Assembly: GCF_032854445.1 (NCBI RefSeq)
Contig: NC_088303.1
Span: 5,897,501 to 5,961,500, forward strand
Source: Liolophura sinensis
Taxonomy: Eukaryota; Mollusca; Polyplacophora; Chitonida; Chitonidae
Direction of reading: 5' to 3'
Length of the DNA: 64,000 nt
In this document: piece by piece, positions 36,301 to 51,300 of the stretch
How positions within the stretch are numbered: the stretch's first letter is position 1
Layout: each line of letters starts with the position of its first letter
Made by a program: the position numbers and the translations under genes
Notes under the pieces: generated by a model
Database searches by the model: none
What the model saw: the letters and a program-made list of their open reading frames with translations, nothing else
What the model was told of the DNA's origin: nothing

Positions 36301-39300
36301 GAAATGAGATGCACTGCTTCTCTGGCCCTGGGATCACAGCATGATCTTAACTTAGATCAAATTTCAAATCACTATAATATTGTTATTTCCAATGTAACAA
36401 GGTCAAAATATGGCTTGCCAATGTAAATTATGGGTAATTTATTGTAAAACAAATTTCAACTAAAGTGAGGAACATACCAAATTTAATTTTGACTTATGTC
36501 TGGGATCATTTCTTGATCCTGGGACGTGGGTCTTTACACATTGATGGCAATAAGCAATTGACAGTAATCTCATGTGGTCTTGCGTGAAGTGTGAGGAGAC
36601 CACTTGCCTCCTTTATCTTGCGAACCATAGTTGCATGTATATAAGGACCAAACATTACATGTACATTACAAGTGTGGTTGCCTGCAATTGTGGACATGTT
36701 CGGACTGCCATTACCAAGCCCAGAATCTTTTCTTTTAAGTAGCCTTCATGCACACTGTATCAGGCTTGCAGGAAGGATGGTTTGAATTCAAATACGGTTG
36801 TAAATATTTAATATCTGCTCATATTTATCTCTTGTTTGTCTAGAGAATTTCATTATCTCATCCATCAAGTGCTGAGTGTGAAGAAATTCCCATCTTTCAG
36901 CATGGGAGAGCATATGCACTGGTCATGTCACACTGAGGGCAAGAGTTATTGAACTGCCAGTTGACAGGTTCATGAAATTTTTCTAGTGAACTGATTATTT
37001 TTTTTTCTTTTTATTGTTGTTACCAAAGTATTTTTCACTTATACAATGTTAGCAAGTATATTAAGAATGGAGGAAGCTGGAGTGCCCAGAGCAAACCACC
37101 TGTCAGTGGTACATCTACTGTAGTGTGGACAATTTTTCCATGTGAGACATGGAAGGCCCATGGTCTCTAGGAAGTAGAGGAATTTTGAAAATTCGCGGTC
37201 CAAGATTGGAATAGAACACGTCTCATGTGACCTAGTGGCTGAATGACAAGCACCTTAACAACTTGTTTTTAAGTGGAGGGTTTGAGGCCTGAATCAGGGC
37301 AGTGCACATATCATACCTTAACTTAAAGAAAAAGACAACAAATAGGTTAAGCATAGTTATTTCTGAAGAGTGGTGGACTTGAGTTTGAGTTTGTTCTGAC
37401 AAACTTGACAACTCTGTAAGTCAACTTTTAACCTGGAATTCTTATAAAGCTGCTATGTTAGGGAAATCGGGAATATGATATTGTGTCGTCCGTACCCCAG
37501 GCTCATACAGATAAAATGCGAAACAGGGATTGGGTGTCATCATTGGAAACAGGTGCATTCTCGGTCTATAGAAATACATGTAACTTCTTGATTGGTTAAA
37601 GTTGATAACATGGCGGTACGTTCAAGTTTTTAATGTGAACAATTTTGCTTACTTGTACTTTGAACTGCGATGTTTTGGTTAAACTGTGCAGTATTACAAA
37701 AGTAAAAAGGTTTGCTTTTTAATCCTTCTGTATTGATGCATATGTACATTTTGGTTTAGTGTTTTTTTTAGTTATTTGATTGTTTTAATGCCATACTTAG
37801 TAATTGTTCATTGTAATGTGATGGCAGTCAGTTTTATGATTGGATGGAACAATTGCCTGGTGTATAATACTGGCAAATTTTCCTACATGTGACATACAGA
37901 TATACACACCATATACAAGACAGGTGTTGTCACTGGATGGTAGACTGCTTGTCTGAATCACTTTACATACAAGGTTGACAGCTTTAATATTGTCACCAAG
38001 GCCCAACAAACAGGGACAGCGCAGGAATCATCAAGTTCTCTGTTACGGCCAGCATCAAAGCTAGTACAAAACAGTGCAGAACATAGTAGCAAAGTGATGA
38101 AAAAATGACAACAAAGAATAAGACAGGGTGAAGAATGATAGCTACTAGAATTCAGTTCGAATCACCAAGATGCATGTCACAAGAACCTGTGTTTTATTCA
38201 CAAAATAATCAAATGGTGAAGATGCATGTGATGTGATTGCAAAATGGAACTTTGCATTGTTTATCAAAACATACTGTATGTGCATGAAAAAGTGAACAAT
38301 ATTGCCAGTTGTTTATTCATGGAGACCTTCACTCAGTTTCACAGTTTTTTACTTGCCCTGTTGTAAGCCATCACTCATCTGAGTTAATCTAATATTTGTG
38401 TAATTTCGGATGAGTATTTTTATCATACAGAGCTTTGTGATGTCACTGTCACACATCAAGCTCATTTATACTTGCTACTTAAGATGAACAAGTTATTGAA
38501 ACCCTGTTTTTACAGAGTTAATTGTACATGTATGCTTACAGTTGTAACTAATTGTAACAATATTTTGTATTGTTGCACTTGTCTCATTTTAAGCTTGCAC
38601 TTACAAAGTATGGTAAGGTATTATGAGTGTGGGGGAAAAGTGGTGTTGATGTGTGGGTCAGTGTTTGGGTCAGTGGAGTAAGGTTTTATGTTTGGGTCGG
38701 CTAGTCTCACAGCTTTCACATCACCTTGATGGAAAACTTGATGGGGATGATGAACATAATTTGGACGTATACTCATTTTGATTATAAATTAGGCAGGTTT
38801 GCATTTTTATCATGTTTTGGACTTTTTGTTTTTTTTTATTCAACTCAGTACTATAGTAGGCCAGAGTAATGTTTTATGTTTGGGTCAGCTGATGTCAACA
38901 TACCTTCATCAAACTTAGGCTGCCATTTGAACTGAAGCCATTACCGGTGATTTGGTGGGTTTCTCATAATCCGTTTTAGATAACTATTAGGGTATTTTTA
39001 TTTATTTATTTGGTGTTTTACTTTATACTCACAGATTGAAGAGTATTTCACTTGCATGTACATGTATATGACAGCATGCAGCGTTATAGTGGAAGGTAAC
39101 CAGGTGAACCCTGGGAAAATCCACGACCATCCGCAGGCTCCTGGCAGACCTTACCAAGTTCGACTGGAGAAGACAGTATGAGCTGGACTTTTTTGCTATA
39201 AAATTTCTGTTTTAGGCTTAGAATGGTTAGCCACTGCTTGTAATTTCAGGTCAGTGATCTGCAGTGTATGCAGTTTTACTTTCACAGCATGCAGTCTGAG

Positions 39301-42300
39301 GGACTGGAGGTTCATTCACAATATTTAAATGTCACCACACATGTTTACTATGATAATAGATTATGATAACTGCACTTCATTACTGCTGTAATACTGGTGG
39401 TACTGTAGTGTTAATTGCACTCCTATATTTTGATGGTAATTATGCTTTGATACCATGATAATTGCAAACTGATATTAGGATAATAACGCTCTGTATACCA
39501 AGATGATAATTAATAAGAGTGCATGTTACCCTGATGCTACATGTACATATGATTGCACACTGATACTGTGATGATAATTAATAAGAGTGCATGTTAGTCT
39601 GATGCTACATGTACATATGATTGCACACTGATACCTGTGATGATAATTAATAAGAGTGCATGTTAGTCTGATGCTACATGTACATATGATTGCACACTGA
39701 TACCTGTGATGATAATTAATAAGAGTGCATGGTTAGTCTGATGCTACATGTACATATGATTGCACACTGATACCTGTGATGATAATAGAGAGCATGATAC
39801 TATGATGATTTATGTAATTGCACACTGATACCTGTGATGATAATTAATAAGAGTGCATGTTAGTCTGATGCTACATGTACATATGATTGCACACTGATAC
39901 TGTGATGATAATAGAGAGCATGATACTATGATGCTTTATGTGATTGCACACTGATACTGTGATAATAATTAATACACACTTACGCTTATATTCCTCCATT
40001 TACATGCGATACTTTTACAGTGATCAAGCAAATACATACATGTACCATTCTGCTATGATTCCAGACTGGTGTTGTGAAGCTACATGTAAATGTATCTAAT
40101 AACTATTATCATTGATACAGACTGATACTGTAATTATCATTGATACAGACTGATACTGTGATTATCATTGATACAGACTGATACTGTTATTATCATTGAT
40201 ACAGACTGATGCTGTGATTGCCATTGATACAGACAGACACCATAGACTGTTATTGATACAGATTGATACTGTGATTATCATTGATACAGACTGATACTGT
40301 AATTATCATTGATACTGTGATTATCATTGATACAGACTGATGCTGTGATTGCCATTGATACAGAAAGACAACATAGATTGTTATTGATACAGATTGATAC
40401 TGTGATTATCATTGATACAGACTGATACTGTAATTATCATTGATACTGTGATTATCATTGATACAGACTGATGCTGTGATTGCCATTGATACAGAAAGAC
40501 AACATAGATTGTTATTGATACAGATTGATACTGTGATTATCATTGATACAGACTGATTCTGGGATTATCATTGATACAGACTGATTCTGTGATTATCATT
40601 GATACAGACTGATTCTGTGATTATTATTGATACAGACTGATTCTGCGATTATCATTGATACAGACTGATTCTGTGATTATCATTGATACAGACTGATTCT
40701 GTCATTATCATTGATACAGACTGATGCTGTAATTATCATTGGTACAGACTGATTCTGTCATTATCATTGATACAGACTGATACTGTTATTATCATTGATA
40801 CAGACTGTTACTCTGATTATTATTGATACAGACTGATACTGTGGTTATCATTGATACAGACTGATACTGTCATTATCATTGATACAGACTGATGCTGTGA
40901 TTGCCATTGATACAGACTGATACTGCCATTATCATTGATACAGACTGATACTGTGATTATCATTGATACAGACTGATGCTGTGATTGCCATTGATACAGA
41001 CTGATACTGTGATTATCATTGATACAGACTGATTCTCTCATTATCATTGATACAGACTGATACTGTTATTATCATTGATACAGACTGATACTGTAATTAT
41101 CATTGATATAAACTGATACTGTGATTATCATTGATACAGACTGATACTGTGATTACCATTGATACAGACTGATACTGTAATTATCATTGATATAGATTGA
41201 TGCTGTGACTGCCATTGATACAGACAGACACCATAGATTGTTATTGATACAGACTGATACTATGATTATCATTGATACAGACTGATACTGTGATTATCAT
41301 TGATACAGACTGATGCTGTGATTGCCATTGATACAGACTGGTACTGTGATTATCATTGATACAGACTGATACTGTTATTATCATTGATACAGACTGATGC
41401 TGTGATTGCCATTGATACAGACACCATAGACTGTTATTGATACAGATTGATACTGTGATTATCATTGATACAGACTGATACTATAATTATCATTGATACA
41501 GACTGATACTGTAATTATCATTGATATAGATTGATGCTGTGACTGCCATTGATACAGACAGACACCATAGATTGTTATTGATACAGACTGATACTGTGAT
41601 TATCATTGATACAGACTGATTCTGTGATTATCATTGATACAGACTGATACTGTGATTATCATTGATACAGACTGATGCTGTGATTGCCATTGATACAGAC
41701 TGATAGTGTGATTATCATTGATACAGACTGATACTGTCATTATCATTGATACATACTGATACTGTGATTATCATTGATACAGACTGATGCTGTGATTGCC
41801 ATTGATACAGACTGGTACTGTGATTATCATTGATACATACTGATACTGTGATTATCATTGATACAGACTGATTCTGTCATTATCATTCATACAGACTGAT
41901 ACTATAATTATCATTGATACAGACTGATACTGTGATTATCATTGATATAGACTGATACTGTGATTGCCATTGATACAGACAGACAACATAGATTGTTATT
42001 GATACAGATTGATACTGTGATTATCATTGATACAGACTGATACTGTGATTATCATTGATACAGCCTGATACTCTGATTATTATTGATGCAGACTGATACT
42101 CTGATTATTATTGATGCAGGCTGATACTGTGATTATTATTGATGCAGACTGATACTGTGATTATTATTGATACAGCCTGATACTCTGATTATTATTGATA
42201 CAGACTGATACTGTGATTATTATTGATGCAGACTGATACTGTGATTATTATTGATACAGCCTGATACTCTGATTATTATTGATGCAGACTGATACTCTGA

Positions 42301-45300
42301 TTATTAATGATGCAGGCTGATACTCTGATTATTATTGATGCAGACTGATGTTATGATTATCATTGATACAGACTGATACTGTGATTATCATTGATATAGA
42401 CTGATACTGTGATTGCCATTGATACAGACAGACACCATAGATTGTTATTGATACAGCCTGATACTCTGATTATGATTGATGCAGACTGATACTGTGATTA
42501 TTATTGATACAGCCTGATACTCTGATTATTATTGATGCAGACTGATACTGTGATTATTATAGATACAGCCTGATACTCTGATTATTATTGATACAGCTTG
42601 ATACTCTGATTATTATTGATGCAGGCTGATACTCTGATTATTATTGATACAGCTTGATACTGTGATTATTATTGATGCAGGCTGATACTATGATTATTAT
42701 TGATGCAGCTTGATACTCTGATTATTTTTCATGCAGACTGATACTCTGATTATTATTGATAGAGCCTGATACTGTGATTATTATTGATACAGCCTGATAC
42801 TGTGATTATTAAAGATGCAGGCTGATACCATGATTATTATTGATGCAGGCTGATACTATGATTATTATTGATAGAGCCTGATACTCTGATTATTAATGAT
42901 GCAGGCTGATACTATGATTATTATTGATACAGATTGATACTGTGATTATTATTGATACAGCCTGATACTGTGATTATTAATGATGCAGGCTGATACTATG
43001 ATTATTATTGATGCAGCCTGATACTCTGATTATTATTGATAGAGCCTGATACTCTGATTATTAGTGATGCAGGCTGATACTCTGATTATTATTGATGCAG
43101 GCTGATACTCTGATTATTATTGATGCAGCCTGATACTCTGATTATTATTGATGCAGCTTGATACTGTGATTATTATTGGTAGAGCCTGGTACTCTGATTA
43201 TTATTGATGCAGACTGATACTCTGATTATTTTTGATACAGGCTGATGCTATGATTATTATTGATGCAGACTGACACTCTGATTATTATTGATACAGGCTG
43301 ATACTCTGATTATTATTGATGCAGACTGATACTCTGATTATTATTGATGCAGCCTAATACTCTTATTATAATTGATGCAGGCTGATTATTATTGATGTAG
43401 GCTGATACTCTGATTATTATTGATACAGATTGATACTCTGATTATTATTGATACAGATTGATACTATGAGTATTATTGATGCAGACTGATACTGTGATTA
43501 TTTTTGATGCAGGCTGATACTCTGATTATTATTGATACAGATTGATACTCTGATTATTATTGATACAGATTGATACTGTGATTATTATTGATACAGCCTG
43601 ATACTCTGATTATTATTGTTGCAGACTGATACTCTGATTATTATTGATACAGGCTGATGCTATGATTATTATTTATGCAGATTGATACTCTGATTATTAT
43701 TGATACAGATTGATACTCTGATTATTATTGATAGAGCCTTATACTCTGATTATTATTGGATGCAGGCTGATTATTATTGATGCAAACTGATACTCTGATT
43801 ATTTTTGATGCAGGCTGATACTCTGATTATTATTGATACAGATTGATACTCTGATTATTATTGATACAGATTGATACTGTGATTATTATTGATACAGCCT
43901 GATACTCTGATTATTATTGATACAGACTGATACTCTGATTATTATTGATACAGATTGATACTCTGAGTATTATTGATGCAGACTGATACTGTGATTATTT
44001 TTGATGCAGGCTGATACTCTGATTATTATTGATACAGATTGATACTGTGATTATTATTGATACAGATTGATACTGTGATTATTATTAATACAGCCTGATA
44101 CTCTGATTATTATTGTTGCAGACTGATACTCTGATTATTATTGATACAGGCTGATGCTATGATTATTATTGATGCAGATTGATACTCTGATTATTATTGA
44201 TACAGATTGATACTCTGATTATTATTGATAGAGCCTTATACTCTGATTATTATTGATACAGACTGATACTCTGATTATTATTGATGCAGCCTGATACTCT
44301 AATTATAATTGATGCAGGCTGATTATTATTGATGCAGGCTGATACTCTGATTATTTTTGATGCAGGCTGATACTCTGATTATTATTGATACAGATTGATA
44401 CTGTGATTATTATTGATACAGATTGATACTGTGATTATTATTGATACAGCCTGATACTCTGATTATTATTGATACAGACTGATACTCTGATTATTATTGA
44501 TACAGGCTGATGCTATGATTATTATTGATGCAGACTGATACTCTGATTATTATTGATACAGGCTGATACTCTGATTATTATTGATACAGACTGATACTCT
44601 GATTATTATTGATGCAGCCTGATACTCTAATTATAATTGATGCAGGCTGATTATTATTGATGCAGGCTGATACTCTGATTATTATTGATAGAGCCTGATA
44701 CTCTGATTATTATTGATACAGCCTGATACTGTGATTATTAAAGATGCAGGCTGATACCATGATTATTATTGATGCAGGCTGATACTATGATTATTATTGA
44801 TAGAGCCTGATACTGTGATTATTAATGATGCAGGCTGATACTATGATTATTATTGATACAGATTGATACTCTGATTATTATTGATACAGCCTGATACTGT
44901 GATTATTATTGATAGAGCCTGATACTATGATTATTATTGATGCAGACTGATACTGTGATTATTATTGATACAGATTGATACTGTGATTATTATTGATAGA
45001 GCCTGATACTATGATTATTATTGATGCAGACTGATACTCTGATTATTATTGATACAGCCTGATACTGTGATTATTAATGATGCAGGCTGATACTATGATT
45101 ATTATTGATGCAGGCTGATACTATGGTTATTATTGATAGAGCCTGATACTGTGATTATTAATGATGCAGGCTGATACTATGATTATTAATGATGCAGGCT
45201 GATACTATGATTATTATTGATGCAGGCTGATACTATGATTATTATTGATACAGACTGATACTCTGATTATTATTCATACAGCTTGATACTATGATTATTA

Positions 45301-48300
45301 TTGATACAGCCTGATACTGTGATTATTATTGATGCAGCCTGATACTGTGATTATTATGGATGCCAGCTGATACTATGATTATTATTGGTACAGCTTGATA
45401 CTCTTATTATTATTGATTCAGGCTGATACTATGATTATTATTGATACAGCTTGATAATGTGATACTATGATTGATACTGTGGTTATTATTGTTACTGACA
45501 TATACCTAGTATGCTAATTGCACACTGATACCATGATGATAATTATTGTTTTTGTTTAACATTGCACCTTTATCTATGATCGTACTTGCACACTATGACT
45601 GTAGCAACATCTACACAACTTTGACCAAGATGCACACTTTTCACCAGACATGGCCACAGTGAAGTGTTTGGTACACTGTAGTTATTTATGTATAGTGCCT
45701 ATAGTCATCATACAGTTAATGCTGGAAACAAGCCTTCAACCTGGCTATAGGGTTTAGAAATGGCTTATAATTTAATCCTGCTTTCAGTTTTAATAAAAGT
45801 TTCTCTTTGATCCAAAAACAGTGGGTCAGTATAGTCCAAAATAAGCTTAATATTCTTAAATCTACAGCATTTTTGAACAAATTGGCTGTGATGAGCAGTC
45901 AGCTTAGACTAATTACTAAACCCAGATTTGAGTTACCATATTTATCTTTTTCCACATGCAATTCTCAGTTTTATTGTTAAAATTATGCAGCATGATTTTG
46001 TACGCAGAAAATTCATTTAGATTGCTTTGAATAATGGAATTACTGGCTGATATTATATTAGAATTTTTTTACCCTTAACAGTGTCTGCCGGCGATGCATT
46101 AGAAAAATGGACCACCATTGCCCATGGGTTAATAACTGCATTGGCGAGAATAATCAAAAATACTTTGTCTTATTCACGGTAAGTGTCAGTTGTAGTAAAT
46201 GTTCAGCTCTCATATTTGACATACATGTTCTAAATTCATAGGCAAAAGGGTTTTTCTTTCCCTGACAGATGAGACTGACTCCACTAAAAGATGTGATGTC
46301 ATTGATGGAAAATAAATTCAATTATTTCTCAGTATGAACAGTTTGCTAAAGCCTTTTAGGCTGTGAAATTTTCATTAATACGTGAGGAAAAATGAACAAT
46401 GCTCTGTTTAAGAAAAACGTTCCTTAAAATTGTGATGTTTTTGCATTGCTAGTTGGTTGCTAGGATGTGATATCAGCTTTTTAATGTTGTGTTTCATTGC
46501 TGTTTTGTGTTCATAAAACTTTTTAATGGTGTAAACATTGATGTAAATTTTTTCATTTTTAATAGCATGTTATTGAGTCAGGAATTGTTTTGATTCTGTA
46601 GGATTGTCAAATGTGTACATATTTACAGCACAGTTTGCAGATGTAAATCTTCAGATAGCTGCTGCTGCTTTATGCTTGTTCAGATAATTGTGCAATAAAA
46701 TAACATTTTGTTATAACATCATGGGGGAAATGTTAATTTCTTCACCATCTCATAAATGTAAAAAAATTTGTAGCTTAAATAAGAACAAAGAATCTTCTAT
46801 AAAATATTAAAAAACAAACTATTAAAAACAAAGTCAAATGACAAAAAAAAAAAAGAAAATAAGAAGGGATCTTGCCAGAACTCATTTATGTTTTCCCTTT
46901 CCATTTAGAACATCCCCACCCACCTATGTGTTTCCCTTCCATTTAGAACATCCCCACCCACCTATGTGTTTCCCTTCCATTTAGGACATCGCCACCCACC
47001 TATGTGTTTCCCTTTTATTTGGAACATCCACACCCACCTATGTGTTCCCCTTCCATTTAGAACATTACCACTCTCCTATGTGATTCCCTTCCATTTAGGA
47101 CATCACCACCTACCCAGGTGCTTCCTATCCATTTAGAACATCCCCACCCACCTATGTGTTTCCCTTTTATTTGGAACATCCACACCCACCTATGTGTTTC
47201 CCTTTTATTTGGAACATCCGCACCCACCTATGTGTTTCCCTTCCATTTAGGACATCGCCAACCACCTATGTGTTTCCCTTTTATTTGGAACATCCACACC
47301 CACCTATGTGTTTCCCTTCCATTTAGAACATCCCCACCCACCTATGTGTTTCACTTTTATTTGGAACATCCACACCCACCTATGTGTTTCCCTTCCATTT
47401 AGAACATTACCACCCTCCTATGTGATTCCCTGCCATTTAGGACATCACCACCTACCCGGGTGCTTCCCATCCATATAGAACATCACCACCTAGTGATGTT
47501 TCCCTTCCATTTAGAACATCACCACCTAACAAGGTGTTTCCCTTGCATTTAAAACATCCCCACCCTCTTATGTGTTTCCCTTTCCATTTCGAACATCCCT
47601 ACCCAACTATTTGTTTCCCTTCCATTTATATCACTACCTAGTGATGTGTTTCCCTTCCATTTAGAACATCACTACCAACCTAGATGTTTCTTTTCCATTA
47701 AGAACATCAGCACTCGCCTATGTGTTTCCTTTCTGCTTTGAATATTCCCAATCACTCCTCTGTACTTCCATTTCTCACCCATCCATGCATTCCCCTTATC
47801 TCCTTGAACTTTCTGATCCACTCGCTGTTACCCTTCTGCTCACACGTTCAACCCATCTCTGTTACCCTTGTACTCCCGTCTTCAACCACTCCCTGTTGCC
47901 CTTGTACTCCTGTCTTCAACCACTCTCTGTTACCCTTCTGCTCACACATTCAACCCATCTCTGTTACCCTTGTACTCCCGTCTTCAACCACTCCCTGTTA
48001 TCCTTGTACTCCCGTCTTCAACCACTTGCTGTTACCCTTCTGCTCACACGTTCAACCCATCTCTGTTACCCTTGTACTCTCATCTTCAACTACTCTCTTG
48101 TACTCCCATCTTCAACCCATCTCTGTTACCCTTGTACTCTCGTCCAACCACTCTCTGTTACCCCTGTACTCTCGTCTTCAACCACTCTCTGTTACCGTTG
48201 TACACCTGTCCAACCACACTCTGTTACCCTTGTACTCGCATCTTCAGCCACTCTCTGTTACCCTTGTACTCGCATTTTCAACCACTCTCTGTTACCCTTG

Positions 48301-51300
48301 TACTCCCATCTTCAGCAACTCTCTGTTACCTTTGAACTCACATCTTCAAACACTCTCTGTTACCCTTGTACTCACATCTTTAACCACACTCTATTACCCC
48401 TGTACTCCCATCTTCAACCACTCTCTGTTACCCTTGTACTCACATCTTTAACCACACTCTATTACCCCTGTACTCCCATCTTCAACCACTCTCTGTTACC
48501 CTTGTACTCCCATCTTCAACCACACTCTGTTACCCTTGTACTCCCATCTTCAACCACACTCTGTTATCCTTGTACTCCTATCTTTAACCACACTTTGTTA
48601 CCCTTGTACTCACATCTTCAACCACATCCTGTTACTCTTGTACTCCTGTCTTCAGCCACTCTCTGTTACCCTTGTATTCCCATCTTTAACCACATCATGT
48701 TGCACTTGTGCCCCTATTTTCAACCTCTGTTACCCTTGTACTCACATCTTCAACCACCCCTGTGTTACCCTTGTATTCCCATCTTTAACCATATCCTGTT
48801 GCACTTATGCTCCTATTTTCAACCACTGTTACCCTTGTACTCACATCTTCAACCACCCCTGTGTTACCCTTGTATTCCCATCTTTAACCACATCCTGTTA
48901 CACTTGTGCTCCTATTTTCAACCACTGTTACCCTTGTACTCACATCTTCAACCACCCCTGTGTTACCCTTGTATTCCCATCTTTAACCACATCCTGTTAC
49001 ACTTGTGCTCCTATTTTCAACCACTGTTACCCTTGTACTCACATCTTCAACCACCCCTGTGTTACCCTTGTATTCCCATCTTTAACCACATCCTGTTACA
49101 CTTGTGCTCCTATTTTCAACCACTGTTACCCTTGTACTCACATCTTCAACCACCCCTGTGTTACCCTTGTTCTCACATCTTCAACCACCTCTGTGTTACC
49201 CCTGTACTCACAGTAGTCTTCAACCACTGTTACCCTTGTACTCACATCTTCAACTACCCCTGTGTTACCCTTATATTCCTATCTTCAACCACTCGTGTTC
49301 CCTCTCCACTCCAAACTCGTCTCTTCTCTTCCACTTTGAATACCACACGCATCGTCTTGTTTCATTTTCTCCCAGTGACACCTTTAAAGTTTGCAATCAG
49401 AATCTTCAGGTTTTGAACTAGTGAGGTTTATGTTGTACCCTGAGCATCAGCATCAGCGTCTAGTAACAAGAAAATACTTCTTTGGTTTAGTTCTTTGTAC
49501 TGAGCTGAAGTTTTTCAGCCATGTATCGCCTACAGTCGAGTAGCTTGCTTCCAGATTTAAGTGTCTAGATATGGCCCTGATTTCGGCCATGTTTACTCAT
49601 CCCTCTTTATTTCAGTTTCATTTGAAACACTGTCACTGCCCATCTGTTACAACTGTGAGCCTTGTCAGATAAAAGGGTGTGAGAGTTGGAAATACCAGAT
49701 GTCAGCCATAAACTTTGCTGAGTCTAATTTCTTATCGCGACAGTGTAAAGTACATATAATGTGTAAAAGAAGAAGTCATGTCATTGCCTTTGAAGTCGTC
49801 ACTATTTTGCTAACAGTGCTTGTGGACACTTGGCTGTGTGCCATGCAATCAGCTGGCATGCTGAGGCAGTCTGCCTAAGACCTTTTGCACCTCTGTAATG
49901 AAGATACATCCCATGTTGTAGCAAAATGTGGCTATCCTTCAAAATTAAACTGAAATTGCCAGGTCATTAACTGGTTTCACTCAGCGTGACCTTTGATTAC
50001 ATCTTTATACATAGCATCATCAGTTTACCACCAGATCGAAATTGGCCTGGCTGAGGAAATTGATTTTAGAGGCAGCTTCTATAGAGGTAGGCGTCTGGAC
50101 TGTAAAACTGACTGAGTGATAGTTTGAAGGCTCACTACAGACATCAGGTCTTTTAATGTTTGGTTTGTGGAAAATGTCGAGCTGACTAAACCCTTGAACG
50201 TGTTGTTCTACCTTGAGATAATAGAGCAAGCAGTGGGGCTAAGATGCTTCAGAGGCATGGAGATGATAATACCGTTGTTGACACGTAGAAACAGAGAGAA
50301 AATAGTTTACGAGGAGTGTGGAGAAAAATGATTGAATTGTTTCCTGATATGCTGTCCGTACTGCTGAAAGTATGTGTACATTGTGTCATTGCTCCTGTCA
50401 TATATGTCATTTACTTTCAGCTAATGTTGGCACGGTGTGGCTGAAATATTGTCAACATGGTGTTCAGCAAATTGGTTTCAATTAAAGCTGTGAGGTTGTT
50501 TCTCCTTTACTGTCATATTTTGCACTTATATTAAAGAAATCAGGCAGTAGGCAAAGATAACTAATATAATGTCTCTCCAATATGACTCTCCAAGACTTCC
50601 AAAAAGGACATTAAACACCTTATAAAAATTCAGGAAAGCCTCACAGATTAAATGGGTCCATTAAATAATTATTTATTTAATTATTTGATTTAGGATATAA
50701 GTAAATTTTTTGTACTAATCAGAATTGTTGTTTCATGACACTAATGACTGAAAGAGCCGACTTCACTCAGCTTGCTGCTCTCATTTCAGCTGAAAACAGG
50801 AAAAGCAAGAATTTGATTTGCAGACAGGCTGAGAAAACATATTTCTTCACATCTTAGTATAGGGAGTAATTAGACTGACCTGACTATAATGCGATTAATT
50901 TTTAATGGTACATGTATACTCCTTCTGTTTGGTTTCAGATGTACATATTTCTTATCTCCGTTCATGCCCTGTATATGGCTATCTCCCACTTCATTGGCTG
51001 TATTGGACAGGAATGGAGAGGTGAGTACAACAACAATGATTTTCCAAATGTAAGTATAGGACAACCCATCGGAGCCATGACCAAGTCATGTTTATAGGGT
51101 TAAAATAAACCTCTGATTACGTTTGATGGGTGGAGGCCTTCACTACTGAAGCACTGACACGTTTATACTCACGTATGTATTGCATTTTGCAGTAAAGCTT
51201 TATAAAGCCTATTGATCAGTATTTACAAAGTTGTGAAAATGTAAGAATCCATGTGCAATGATAGTGTATGTATCTCTTTGGTGAAAAAATAATAATAAAT

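Noticed and set aside
47720-49421. 564-, 243-, 226- and 155-codon frames
   Set aside because: All overlap the same 34/99-bp array in different frames within an intron of the palmitoyltransferase gene; no start context or domain.
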